A stretch of DNA of 12,503 nucleotides from Clostridia bacterium (GTDB lineage Bacteria > Bacillota > Clostridia > Oscillospirales > CAG-272), in contig JAGAFQ010000035.1 in assembly GCA_017612495.1 (NCBI GenBank), positions 1 through 12,503 on the forward strand, in the 5' to 3' direction. The notes beneath the pieces were generated by a model. It ran no database searches and had not been told where the DNA came from. It worked only from the letters and a program-made list of their open reading frames with translations. How positions within the stretch are numbered: the stretch's first letter is position 1; each line of letters opens with the position of its first letter. The position numbers and the translations under genes are program-made. Below are positions 1 through 6,866 of the stretch, in pieces.

Positions 1-448
1 CGTATTCTGTGCCGCACACCGAGCATTTTGCCTTTGATACGCAAGTAGCCGTACCGCCGCTGTGCAATGCTATGTCTGATTTCTCTCCGCACTCACATTC
101 GTGCCAGTGCTGCGATGAATCGCTTGACCATGTGCTTGAATATGAGTGAGTCACACTCCTCGTCGCACCGCAGATGTTGCAGGTAGTGTCGCACGCATTA
201 TCATAAACGTGCGCAGCTACGTCTTTCTTTGTGCCGCAAACTGTGCAAACGTGCCAGTGCTGCGATGAATCGCTCGACCATGTGCTTGAATATGAATGAG
301 TTATGCTCCTCGTTGCTCCGCAGACGTTACAGGTGGTGTCACACGCGTTATCATAAACGTGCGCCGCTGCGTCTTTCTTTGTACCGCAAACGGTGCAAAC
401 GTGCCAGTGCTGCGATGAATCGCTTGACCATGTGCTTGAATATGAGTG
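1..448 (-). repeat. Tandem 150-bp repeats encoding 50-residue Cys/His units
   Basis: Three in-frame copies start with the codons for HSYSSTWSSDSSQHWH, at 448-299, 298-149 and 148 to the window edge (residues 639-688, 689-738, 739-787+). The period is exactly 150 bp; a 24-base core recurs at 401, 251 and 101. Each full unit carries HWHxCxxCG, then a lone His, then CDTTCNxCG, a spacing that suggests a zinc-ribbon-like fold. The first two copies differ at about 16 of 150 bases but at only three residues. The third diverges after HWHECECG. A half unit (HTYTNSCDTSCDRCG) precedes the array. Confidence 0.93.
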
Positions 449-2362
449 AGTTATGCTCCTCGTCGCTCCGCAGCGATCACAAGAAGTGTCGCAGGAATTC
501 GTATACGTGTGTCCCAAAGCCGATCCGCTTGTGAACGTTGAAGTTCCCACGGCTCCGCACGTACAGCTGTAATAATAAACCGCCGCGCTTGTACATGTCG
601 CATCGCTCTTTTTATACTGCGATGCGGTGTTTTTCTGCGTATATGAATGAGAGCCGGTAGTGGTAAATGAGTAAAAATCAGAATAGTATTTCGTTCCGTC
701 CACTAATGCCCATAGTTTATATTTGTACGACTTAAGATGTGTAAGACCGCTTATTGTCCATGGTTTTTTTGTATTGTAACAATAATTGTAATTTCCCGAC
801 AATCCGCTTTCGTCTTCTTTATAACCTTCCATGATAAAGTTACCGCTTGCATCGTATATATCAACACCGGCATACGGAAAATCATAGTATTTTATCAAAT
901 CCGGAAATGTGCATCGAAAAGCGATATCTGCCGTCGTTCCGGTAATATTGAGCGCCGAAACTTCACTGAATGTCGCTATATTCGTCGTAGTACCGCCTGA
1001 TGAGGCAACAACAGAAAACGGTTGCTCGATAAGAGTCGTCTTTGTTATTCTCGCTTCCGTTGACTGCGAAAGCTTGTTGTCGACCGCACTGTAGTTTGCC
1101 ACGCTCGCCTCTACAACATAAGTATAATTGCCGACATCAAGCGATTTGAACGTCATCGCGGTGTTTATATCGGGATATAGGGAATATGACGATACATTGC
1201 TCAAGGATACGGTTTTTGAGCATTTATTGGTCGATCCCTGCTTTATATATGCTGACACCGATGTGAGTTTTGTATATTGCGCGGTTACCGTACCTTCTAT
1301 TCTGAATGTGTTTCCCTTAACTACGGATGTCGGAAGTGTCGCGGACGAAACGGAAACGTCCGAAGCGGGAGGGAAATAATCATGTTTCGCAACATCGCCG
1401 CTGTAAACGTAGCCGAGGAATTTATATGTTTCTGTTGAATAGACCTCATACCAGTAGTTTCCTGCAGTGTTTTTATATATACCGGTGGCAATATAAGATT
1501 TGTTCGTTGCCTTTTCGACATCAACGGAATTCGGATCCGTCGTTTTCGAGCACGGCATTGATTTTACATAACTGTCGCGGTAAGCATACATATCGATCTT
1601 GCCGTACGAGGGGTAATAGGTGTAGGCGTTACCAGAAAAGGTATTGTCAGGATAGTTCTTGAAATGCAGCAAGGTATAACCGCAATCTGAAGACCCGTTA
1701 ATTGTTTCTGCGAAAGTTCCCGGTCCTGAAGATGAAGAAGTAAATGAACAGGAATCGACCCACTGAGCATTTGTATATTCTTTTCCTGTAAGATCGGATG
1801 GCTTTGGCGTGTTTGGCGTGCCGCCAGAATGTCCGGACTGATATATAGTAAATGTAGAACCATCATTTTTCCATACAACAACAGTATGTTTTTTTGAATT
1901 GTTGCTCATCACGATTACATCGCCCGGAACAGCATATTTAAACATATCGCTCATAAATTGTGTTGCCGTAGCATTTGTACCTGACTTTGATGCAGCAGAA
2001 ACCTTTTCCCAACTACTATTAGGTGTAACTGTATCGTATGTGTCTCCGGACCCGAAACCGGTGCAATCAAACAAACAACTTACCGTTTCAGTTGCGTGTT
2101 TCCAACAATGTGACGCAGCTGTCCAATGCTTAAGATTAAACCACTCACAATTTTCGCTTGTTGCAAGATAATCAATACCGGCGGAAACGCCTTTTAAATT
2201 TACAATATTTCTTACGGCTGATTTTAATTCATTCTCACTAAGAATATTGTCTCTAAAGCAATTTCTTGTAAAAGCATATACTGGAATTGTTGACAAAGTT
2301 ATAATTGATAAACACAAGATTAAAGAAACAAATCTTTTTGTGGCAAATATACCTTTTTTCAT
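1..2362 (-). CDS. Secreted multidomain CHAP/NlpC-P60-like cysteine hydrolase with Cys/His repeats (3' end beyond the window)
   Basis: An uninterrupted frame of 787 codons runs from ATG 2362 to the left edge, with no stop inside the window, so the C-terminus is missing. AGGAGGT at 2368-2374 lies 5 bases before the ATG. Residues 1-30 are a Sec signal peptide with a VYA cleavage site. Residues about 60-250 look like a papain-fold cell-wall hydrolase: candidate nucleophile Cys86 in SHCWKHATETVSC, a PGDVIV turn at 146-151, and candidate His159 in KKHTVVVW. Residues about 282-328 resemble an SH3-type wall-binding module. Residues 331-440 and about 460-570 look like Ig- and fibronectin-type beta sandwiches. 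From about 571 come Cys-rich segments, then 50-residue repeats from His639. The inferred role is peptidoglycan or glycoprotein cleavage outside the cell. The CHAP versus NlpC/P60 versus amidase assignment is uncertain, as are the catalytic residues. Open frame and signal peptide are seen; function is inferred. Confidence 0.88.
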   Translation of the reverse strand, partial: MKKGIFATKRFVSLILCLSIITLSTIPVYAFTRNCFRDNILSENELKSAVRNIVNLKGVSAGIDYLATSENCEWFNLKHWTAASHCWKHATETVSCLFDCTGFGSGDTYDTVTPNSSWEKVSAASKSGTNATATQFMSDMFKYAVPGDVIVMSNNSKKHTVVVWKNDGSTFTIYQSGHSGGTPNTPKPSDLTGKEYTNAQWVDSCSFTSSSSGPGTFAETINGSSDCGYTLLHFKNYPDNTFSGNAYTYYPSYGKIDMYAYRDSYVKSMPCSKTTDPNSVDVEKATNKSYIATGIYKNTAGNYWYEVYSTETYKFLGYVYSGDVAKHDYFPPASDVSVSSATLPTSVVKGNTFRIEGTVTAQYTKLTSVSAYIKQGSTNKCSKTVSLSNVSSYSLYPDINTAMTFKSLDVGNYTYVVEASVANYSAVDNKLSQSTEARITKTTLIEQPFSVVASSGGTTTNIATFSEVSALNITGTTADIAFRCTFPDLIKYYDFPYAGVDIYDASGNFIMEGYKEDESGLSGNYNYCYNTKKPWTISGLTHLKSYKYKLWALVDGTKYYSDFYSFTTTGSHSYTQKNTASQYKKSDATCTSAAVYYYSCTCGAVGTSTFTSGSALGHTYTNSCDTSCDRCGATRSITHSYSSTWSSDSSQHWHVCTVCGTKKDAAAHVYDNACDTTCNVCGATRSITHSYSSTWSSDSSQHWHVCTVCGTKKDVAAHVYDNACDTTCNICGATRSVTHSYSSTWSSDSSQHWHECECGEKSDIALHSGGTATCVSKAKCSVCGTEY

Positions 2363-2367
2363 TTTCT

Positions 2368-2374
2368 ACCTCCT
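2368..2374 (-). promoter_or_regulatory. Ribosome binding site of the secreted hydrolase gene
   Basis: AGGAGGT on the minus strand, 5 bases before ATG 2362. It fixes the start and thereby the signal peptide. Confidence 0.85.
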
Positions 2375-2467
2375 AATAAAACTGTAGAATTTATCAAGTT
2401 ATACTATAATATTTCTTTGCTACGCAATTGCTGATTAACATATATTCCTCATAATGTCGCCACTCCT

Positions 2468-2497
2468 TTGATAAAAATTGTATTTTTGCAATAAAAT
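2468..2497 (+). promoter_or_regulatory. Possible promoter of the small XRE regulator gene
   Basis: TTGATA (2468-2473), an 18-base spacer and TAAAAT (2492-2497) on the plus strand. It would give a leader of about 95 bases for the gene starting at 2601. It overlaps the start region of the opposing promoter. The AT-rich sequence makes a chance match possible. Confidence 0.3.
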
Positions 2498-2507
2498 GCG
2501 CAAAATA

Positions 2508-2536
2508 ATTTTAACATTATTGTTCTAATATGTCAA
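2508..2536 (-). promoter_or_regulatory. Sigma-A type promoter of the secreted hydrolase gene
   Basis: On the minus strand TTGACA (2536-2531), a 17-base spacer and TAAAAT (2513-2508). Transcription would start near 2501, giving an untranslated leader of about 138 bases before ATG 2362. Confidence 0.75.
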
Positions 2537-2588
2537 GTAATACTAACAGTTTATTAAAATTTCAGTTCAATGTTGATATTATTATGTT

Positions 2589-2595
2589 GAGGTGA
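2589..2595 (+). promoter_or_regulatory. Ribosome binding site deciding the XRE regulator start
   Basis: GAGGTGA sits 5 bases before ATG 2601. The alternative in-frame GTG at 2592 lies inside this site and has no ribosome binding site of its own, so ATG 2601 is preferred. Confidence 0.8.
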
Positions 2596-2600
2596 AATAT

Positions 2601-2924
2601 ATGATCGATTACAAACTTATCGGCTCACGTATAAAAAAGGCGCGAGACCAAAAGGGACTCACGCAAGAAAAACTTGCCGAAGCTGCAAATATCACCGTTG
2701 TATATCTGTCAAAAATCGAAAACGGAAAGGTGCGTCCGACACTTGAAACCTTGAGCTGCATTTGTGATTTTATCGGCTGTGATATCGGCGCTTTGCTCGG
2801 AAATGCCGTAACGGAATCTAAAAACTACCGCATCGGCGAGATAGGCGAGTTGTTCGCAACACTGAAACCGGATGTGAAGCCGGTGGCAATAGAAATGATG
2901 AAATCGCTCAAAAAACTTAAATAA
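2601..2924 (+). CDS. Small XRE-family HTH transcriptional regulator
   Basis: A 107-residue protein. Residues about 6-66 form a Cro/C1-type helix-turn-helix (LTQEKLAEAANITVVYLSKI, then ENGKVRPTLETLSCICD). This is the classic five-helix XRE domain, with the recognition helix around residues 31-40. A short tail (residues 75-107) ends in a basic Lys-rich stretch, and no ligand or membrane domain follows. It probably binds DNA as a dimer. It is divergent from the secreted hydrolase gene, with 238 bases between the start codons, so that gene and its own promoter are the obvious candidate targets; this is inference from position only. A hairpin terminator begins at the stop codon. Confidence 0.9.
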   Translation: MIDYKLIGSRIKKARDQKGLTQEKLAEAANITVVYLSKIENGKVRPTLETLSCICDFIGCDIGALLGNAVTESKNYRIGEIGELFATLKPDVKPVAIEMMKSLKKLK

Positions 2925-2957
2925 AAACACCGTGATGTGAGCATCACGGTGTTTTTT
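2923..2957. terminator. Bidirectional rho-independent terminator
   Basis: A perfect stem pairs AAAAACACCGTGATG (2923-2937) with CATCACGGTGTTTTT (2942-2956) around the loop TGAG. The A run on one side and T run on the other let it end both the XRE gene (plus) and the transporter gene (minus), whose stop is at 2995. Confidence 0.93.
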
Positions 2958-2994
2958 CGGTATAAAATGTTGATTGTTTATTCTAAACGTCGCT

Positions 2995-4560
2995 TTATCT
3001 ATTATCCGTTAAAACGGTGTCTTTCAGTATTTTTGCAGCGCTTTGTGCGGCGGGGGATATTATTTTTATCTTTTCTTTTTCTGCTTCGCATAACAGTTCG
3101 CGAATGCCGACTGCGGCGCTGAGATCGATATAGCTGACGGCGCTGAGATCAACGGTTACAAGTGCTTTGTCGGTGCAAAGAGCCGAAAGCTTTTTGCAAA
3201 ATTTTTTTTCATTTGCAAAGAACAAAACTCCCGATATCTTGACTTTTGCCGTCTCTGTATCGTCTTCTTCGGCTTCCATATCGAGTTTTGTGAGCTTTAT
3301 GACAAAAAGTACGAATGAAAGACCGACGCCTATAAGTATCGCATAAGTCAAATCGAGCAGCACGGTCGCTATCATCGTTACCAAATAGAGAACTATCGCA
3401 TCGGCGTGTTTACCCTTGAAATATTCGCCTATCGTTTTGAAATCGTTCATCTTCCACGAGGTCATAACAAGCACGCCTGCAAGTGCGGGATAGGGGACCA
3501 TTCCGATGATGCCGGATAAGAAAAAGACGCACATAAGCAGAAATGCCGATTGAAATACGCTTGTCAAACGGGTAACGCCGCCGGCTTTGATGGCGACACT
3601 CGTTCTTGCCATTGCCGCAGTCGAGGGGACTCCGCCGAAGAGCGTGACAGTCATATTTCCGATGCCCTGAGCGATAAGCTCGATATCGGAATCGAAATTT
3701 TCTTTTTTCATTCCGGCGGCGCAGGTACCGCAGAGCAAGCTCTCTATCATTCCGAGTGCCGCAATGGTGACAGCGGGACTTATGAGTTCTTTTATGCTTG
3801 AAAGATCAAAGCCCGAAAACGAAAGGGTGATCTCATTTATTATCGACGAGGGAATTTTGCCTATCGTTGCAACGGGTATTTTGAATATTTTGACAACGAC
3901 GGTGCAAATGATTATGGCAATAAGGCTTGACGGTACATACTTTGCCAAGCGCTTGGGATATATCGCCATAAAAACGACTACGGCTGCGGAGCATAAGACC
4001 GTTGTCAAATCTATTTTAATAAGACAGTATTTGAAGAAATAAATAAGTTTTGATATGATATTGTCGCCGGAGAGCGAAACACCGAAAAAGTTTGAAAGCT
4101 GACCGAGAGCTATAACTATCGATATTCCCGACGTAAAACCGATGACTACGGGACGCGGAATGAATTTTATTACTCTGCCGAAACGTAAAATTCCGAGCAA
4201 AAGCAGTATGATACCTGCCATAAAAGAGGCGCAGAGCATACCGGAAAAACCGTATTTTCCGCCGACGATGCCCGAAAGGATGACCGTCATGGCACCGGTG
4301 GGGCCGGATATCTGAAAACTGCCGCCGCCCAAAACGCCTGTTACTATTCCGGCAATTATGGCGGTGATAAGACCGGCAACTACGCCCAGCGCGCCGCTTG
4401 AAATATCAACGGATGCGGCACCGAAAGCAAGAGCTAAAGGAAGTGCGACTGCCGCAACGGTAAGTCCGGCTAAAACATCCTTTATCAGTTTTGACGTATT
4501 ATATGAGCCGAACTCATTTTTGAACATCGTTTTGTAGTTGTTAATAAGTACCTTGAACAC
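2995..4560 (-). CDS. SulP-family anion transporter with STAS domain
   Basis: A 521-residue membrane protein read from GTG 4560. The frame extends to a TTG at 4602, but only GTG 4560 has a ribosome binding site (AAAGGA, 4573-4568, 7 bases away). Residues about 25-425 are the hydrophobic SLC26/SulP core. Signatures include FQISGPTGAMTVIL (82-95), the family's substrate-site region, and GGVPSTAAMARTSVAIKAGG (309-328). An acidic linker (428-437) leads to a cytoplasmic STAS domain (about 438-515) with DLSAVSYIDLSA; Ser481 lies where SpoIIAA-type STAS domains are phosphorylated. The family exchanges or symports sulfate, bicarbonate or other anions, and the substrate cannot be assigned here. It stands alone between a terminator and its own promoter, divergent from the Nudix operon. 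Confidence 0.93.
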   Translation of the reverse strand: MFKVLINNYKTMFKNEFGSYNTSKLIKDVLAGLTVAAVALPLALAFGAASVDISSGALGVVAGLITAIIAGIVTGVLGGGSFQISGPTGAMTVILSGIVGGKYGFSGMLCASFMAGIILLLLGILRFGRVIKFIPRPVVIGFTSGISIVIALGQLSNFFGVSLSGDNIISKLIYFFKYCLIKIDLTTVLCSAAVVVFMAIYPKRLAKYVPSSLIAIIICTVVVKIFKIPVATIGKIPSSIINEITLSFSGFDLSSIKELISPAVTIAALGMIESLLCGTCAAGMKKENFDSDIELIAQGIGNMTVTLFGGVPSTAAMARTSVAIKAGGVTRLTSVFQSAFLLMCVFFLSGIIGMVPYPALAGVLVMTSWKMNDFKTIGEYFKGKHADAIVLYLVTMIATVLLDLTYAILIGVGLSFVLFVIKLTKLDMEAEEDDTETAKVKISGVLFFANEKKFCKKLSALCTDKALVTVDLSAVSYIDLSAAVGIRELLCEAEKEKIKIISPAAQSAAKILKDTVLTDNR

Positions 4561-4567
4561 GTTATTT

Positions 4568-4573
4568 TCCTTT
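4568..4573 (-). promoter_or_regulatory. Ribosome binding site deciding the SulP start
   Basis: AAAGGA on the minus strand, 7 bases upstream of GTG 4560. Neither the upstream TTG (4602) nor the downstream ATG (4527) has a comparable site. Confidence 0.7.
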
Positions 4574-4604
4574 ATTCGATAAAATTTTACATAAACCGAC
4601 AATT

Positions 4605-4633
4605 ATTTTATAATGAAACACTTACTATGTCAA
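4605..4633 (-). promoter_or_regulatory. Promoter of the SulP gene
   Basis: TTGACA (4633-4628), a 17-base spacer and TAAAAT (4610-4605) on the minus strand. Both hexamers and the spacing equal those of the promoter at 2508-2536. Confidence 0.8.
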
Positions 4634-4640
4634 CAATTTA

Positions 4641-4669
4641 TTGACGATATTGTTTGCGTTTGCTATAAT
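4641..4669 (+). promoter_or_regulatory. Promoter of the Nudix-dut-ATP-grasp-PHP-NodB operon
   Basis: TTGACG (4641-4646), a 17-base spacer and a perfect TATAAT (4664-4669). Its -35 box starts 7 bases past the -35 box of the opposing SulP promoter. The leader to ATG 4693 would be about 17 bases. Confidence 0.88.
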
Positions 4670-4692
4670 ATGTATGTTAACGGAGTGATAGC

Positions 4693-5253
4693 ATGAAACA
4701 TTTTGATGATTTGTCGGAAACTAAACTTTCCGAAAAACTTTTATATGACGGCGCTGTTTTGCACGTCGGAGTTGACGACGTGCGCTTGCCGAACGGCAAA
4801 GACGCAAAGCGCGAATATATTCGACACGTCGGAGCTGTTTGCATTTTGCCTTTGCGCTCTGACGGATGCGTTTTGATCGAACGCCAGTTCAGATATCCCG
4901 TGAATTCGGTGATATGCGAAATTCCTGCCGGCAAGCTCGATTCAAAGAGCGAGGACAGATTATCTGCCGCAAAGCGCGAACTTGCGGAGGAAACGGGAAT
5001 TATCGCCTCAAAATGGACAAATATGGGCGATTTCTATCCCGCCGCGGCTTATACCGATGAAAAACTAACAATATATCTTGCAGAAGATCTTAAAACCGAA
5101 CGGCAAAATCTTGATGACGATGAATTTCTGAATCTCGAATGGGTGCCTTTCAAGACGCTTTTTGACGACGTCATGGCAGGCAGGATACCCGATGCGAAAA
5201 CGCAGTTATCTGTTTTGAAGCTTGCCGTTTTACGTCCCGATCTATGCAAATAA
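4693..5253 (+). CDS. nudF: Nudix hydrolase, ADP-ribose pyrophosphatase type
   Basis: A 186-residue protein that by family splits ADP-ribose to AMP and ribose 5-phosphate in the cytosol. Residues 76-102 hold the Nudix box: EIPAG, then Glu87, Arg95-Glu96, Glu99-Glu100 and Gly102, so the metal-binding REXXEE core is intact. Six residues rather than the canonical five separate Gly80 from Glu87. The N-terminal strand region (GAVLHVGVDDVRLPNGK) and the FYPAAAYTDEKLTIYLA segment (114-130) are typical of the ADP-ribose subfamily. GGAG at 4682-4685 precedes the ATG by 7 bases. It is the first gene of the operon; its stop (5251-5253) lies 11 bases before the dUTPase start. Substrate is inferred from family; other nucleotide sugars are possible. 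Confidence 0.92.
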   Translation: MKHFDDLSETKLSEKLLYDGAVLHVGVDDVRLPNGKDAKREYIRHVGAVCILPLRSDGCVLIERQFRYPVNSVICEIPAGKLDSKSEDRLSAAKRELAEETGIIASKWTNMGDFYPAAAYTDEKLTIYLAEDLKTERQNLDDDEFLNLEWVPFKTLFDDVMAGRIPDAKTQLSVLKLAVLRPDLCK

Positions 5254-5264
5254 CGGAGGAAAAT

Positions 5265-5705
5265 ATGGAAAAAGTCAAGGTTAAAAAATTAGCTTCTGAT
5301 GCGATATTGCCGAAATACGGCTCACTTTCTGCCGCAGGCGCCGATCTATACGTCTGTGAGGGAAAAAACGTCGAGATCCCCCCTCACACGACCGTGCTCA
5401 TCCATACGAAAATCGCGCTTGAAATACCCGAGGGATACGTCGGTCTTATCTATGCAAGAAGCGGTCTTGCGACAAAACGCGGTCTTGCTCCGGCAAACAA
5501 GGTCGGTGTCATTGACAGCGACTATCGCGGAGAAATAATGGTCGCATTGCACAACCATTCGGATATTACTGCAGAAATAGAGAACCAGGAAAGAATAGCC
5601 CAGCTCGTCATTGCGCCCTATCTGCGCTGTGATTTTTGCGAAAGCGACTGTCTTGACGATACCGAAAGGGGCGAGGGCGGCTTCGGCTCTACCGGTAAAA
5701 AATGA
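5265..5705 (+). CDS. dut: dUTP diphosphatase (trimeric dUTPase)
   Basis: A 146-residue enzyme converting dUTP to dUMP and pyrophosphate, which keeps uracil out of DNA and supplies thymidylate synthesis. All five motifs of the trimeric family are present: AGADLY (24-29), ARSGLA (64-69), GVIDSDYRGEI (81-91, with catalytic Asp84), ERIAQLVIAP (109-118) and the C-terminal P-loop-like RGEGGFGSTG (135-144). Length is typical. An in-frame ATG at 5244 overlaps the Nudix gene, but GGAGG at 5255-5259 lies 5 bases before ATG 5265, so the latter is chosen. It is the second gene of the operon; together with the Nudix enzyme it makes a nucleotide-sanitation pair. Confidence 0.96.
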   Translation: MEKVKVKKLASDAILPKYGSLSAAGADLYVCEGKNVEIPPHTTVLIHTKIALEIPEGYVGLIYARSGLATKRGLAPANKVGVIDSDYRGEIMVALHNHSDITAEIENQERIAQLVIAPYLRCDFCESDCLDDTERGEGGFGSTGKK

Positions 5706-5730
5706 TCTGATTTTTCGAAAAGGACGTGAT

Positions 5731-6861
5731 ATGATGCTCGCTTTGGTCACCGATGCTCATTTCAGGATGTCGGTCTCTTTGATAAGAGATCTCGGCGAAA
5801 TGGGCGTCTTTGTCGTATGCGCAGAGTATGAAAAATACGCTGATAACGCCGTGGGCTTTGCATCACGTTTTTGCAAAGAAAAGATCATACTCGACCAAAA
5901 CGATGTTTTGAATTCAATAAAAAGCGCTTGTGACGGACTCTTACGTAAATACGGCGAAAAGCCTGCATTGTTTTGCATAGGCGCCAAAACCCTTTGTGCA
6001 GTTGCAAATAGTGATATAGGTGATCATGCCTATGCGCTTTTGCCGAAAATGGGCGATCTTGATTTTTTAAACGATAAGCAAAGGGTCGCGGAATTGGCGG
6101 AAAGCTTATCGGTCTTGACACCGAGAAGTTTTGAAATTTCATCTGATAACGATTTTGAAGATCTTGAATATCCGCTCGTTATAAAACCGCATTGCGGTGA
6201 AAAATTCGGGCTTGTTGCCGCCGATCGGTATAAAATAGTAAAAAATGCAAAAGAGGCATCGGAGGCATACGCGCATTTTATGGATCTGACCGCGGAGCCT
6301 CCCGTCGTTCAGCAATTTATAAAGGGTTACGGTTACGGCTGTTCGGTAGTTGCAAAAGACGGCAAAGTGCTTGCGCATATAGGTCATAAGCGCATAAGGG
6401 AATATCCGACAAGCGGAGGTCCCTCAAGCTGCGCCGATACGGTTTGCGATGACGATATGCTTTCAAGCGTCAAAAAAATCTGCGAGCAACTTTCATTTTC
6501 CGGCGTTGCAATGTTTGAATTCAAAGAGTCGTCGGACGGTAAAAAATATCTGCTTGAAGTCAATCCCAGAGTTTGGGGCACATATCCCTTGACGCGCGCT
6601 TCAAAGTCGAATTTTGCAAAGATATGGTATTTTGCAAGCCTCGGCAGAGAAGACGTTGAATATTTACCGCCTCAAAGTTGCAGAATGATATATTATCCCG
6701 CCGATATCGCATCCGTTTTGGGGTATATTCGCAAGAAGGATTTCAGACGCGTTTTCGGAGTTATACACGATTTGTTTTCCAAAAAGAAAGTAAACGGCCT
6801 TTTTGACAAAAATGATAAAGGCCCCTATCGCAGATATATGAAAAATTTGTTCAAAAGGTGA
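5731..6861 (+). CDS. ATP-grasp carboxylate-amine ligase-like protein (COG3919-like)
   Basis: A 376-residue protein. The N-terminal part (1-110) is a Rossmann-like pre-ATP-grasp fold (MMLALVTDAHFRMSVSLIRD). The ATP-grasp fold follows: YPLVIKPHCG (147-156, Lys152 as ATP ligand), VVQQFIKGYGYGCSV (192-206), a REYPTSGGPSS loop (223-233) and the metal site around FEFKE (262-266) and LLEVNPRVWG (274-283). The family joins a carboxylate to an amine through an acyl-phosphate; substrates here are unknown. The frame is open back to 5611 inside dut, but AAGGA at 5720-5724 supports ATG 5731. The basic tail (KKKVNG ... RRYMKNLFKR) may touch membrane or polyanion. It lies 25 bases after dut and 5 bases before the PHP gene, suggesting coupled expression with the latter. 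Confidence 0.88.
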   Translation: MMLALVTDAHFRMSVSLIRDLGEMGVFVVCAEYEKYADNAVGFASRFCKEKIILDQNDVLNSIKSACDGLLRKYGEKPALFCIGAKTLCAVANSDIGDHAYALLPKMGDLDFLNDKQRVAELAESLSVLTPRSFEISSDNDFEDLEYPLVIKPHCGEKFGLVAADRYKIVKNAKEASEAYAHFMDLTAEPPVVQQFIKGYGYGCSVVAKDGKVLAHIGHKRIREYPTSGGPSSCADTVCDDDMLSSVKKICEQLSFSGVAMFEFKESSDGKKYLLEVNPRVWGTYPLTRASKSNFAKIWYFASLGREDVEYLPPQSCRMIYYPADIASVLGYIRKKDFRRVFGVIHDLFSKKKVNGLFDKNDKGPYRRYMKNLFKR

Positions 6862-6866
6862 CGATT

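Noticed and set aside
101..448. Regularly spaced repeats that might suggest a CRISPR array
   Set aside because: The 150-bp units are contiguous, in frame and coding, with no short repeat and unique spacer pattern.
229..534. Plus-strand open frame with repetitive Arg/Cys-rich translation
   Set aside because: It is the opposite-strand shadow of the 150-bp repeats of the minus-strand secreted protein; it has no ribosome binding site and unnatural composition.
1327..1881. Several short frames on both strands within the secreted protein gene
   Set aside because: All overlap the long minus-strand frame from 2362 that has a signal peptide and recognisable domains; they show no domain or start signal.
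3550..4042. Plus-strand frames inside the SulP gene
   Set aside because: They are antisense shadows of a strongly conserved transporter frame, without start signals or recognisable domains.
4561..4602. Longer SulP version starting at TTG 4602
   Set aside because: No ribosome binding site, and it would start on top of the predicted -10 region (4605-4610) of its own promoter; GTG 4560 has AAAGGA at the right distance.
4561..4692. Riboswitch or other structured RNA in the divergent intergenic region
   Set aside because: The 132 bases are filled by two promoters and ribosome binding sites; the leaders are too short for a riboswitch.
5611..5730. Longer ATP-grasp version starting inside dut
   Set aside because: It would overlap dut by 95 bases, and the added residues are the shadow of dut; AAGGA and ATG 5731 give a natural start of the pre-ATP-grasp fold.
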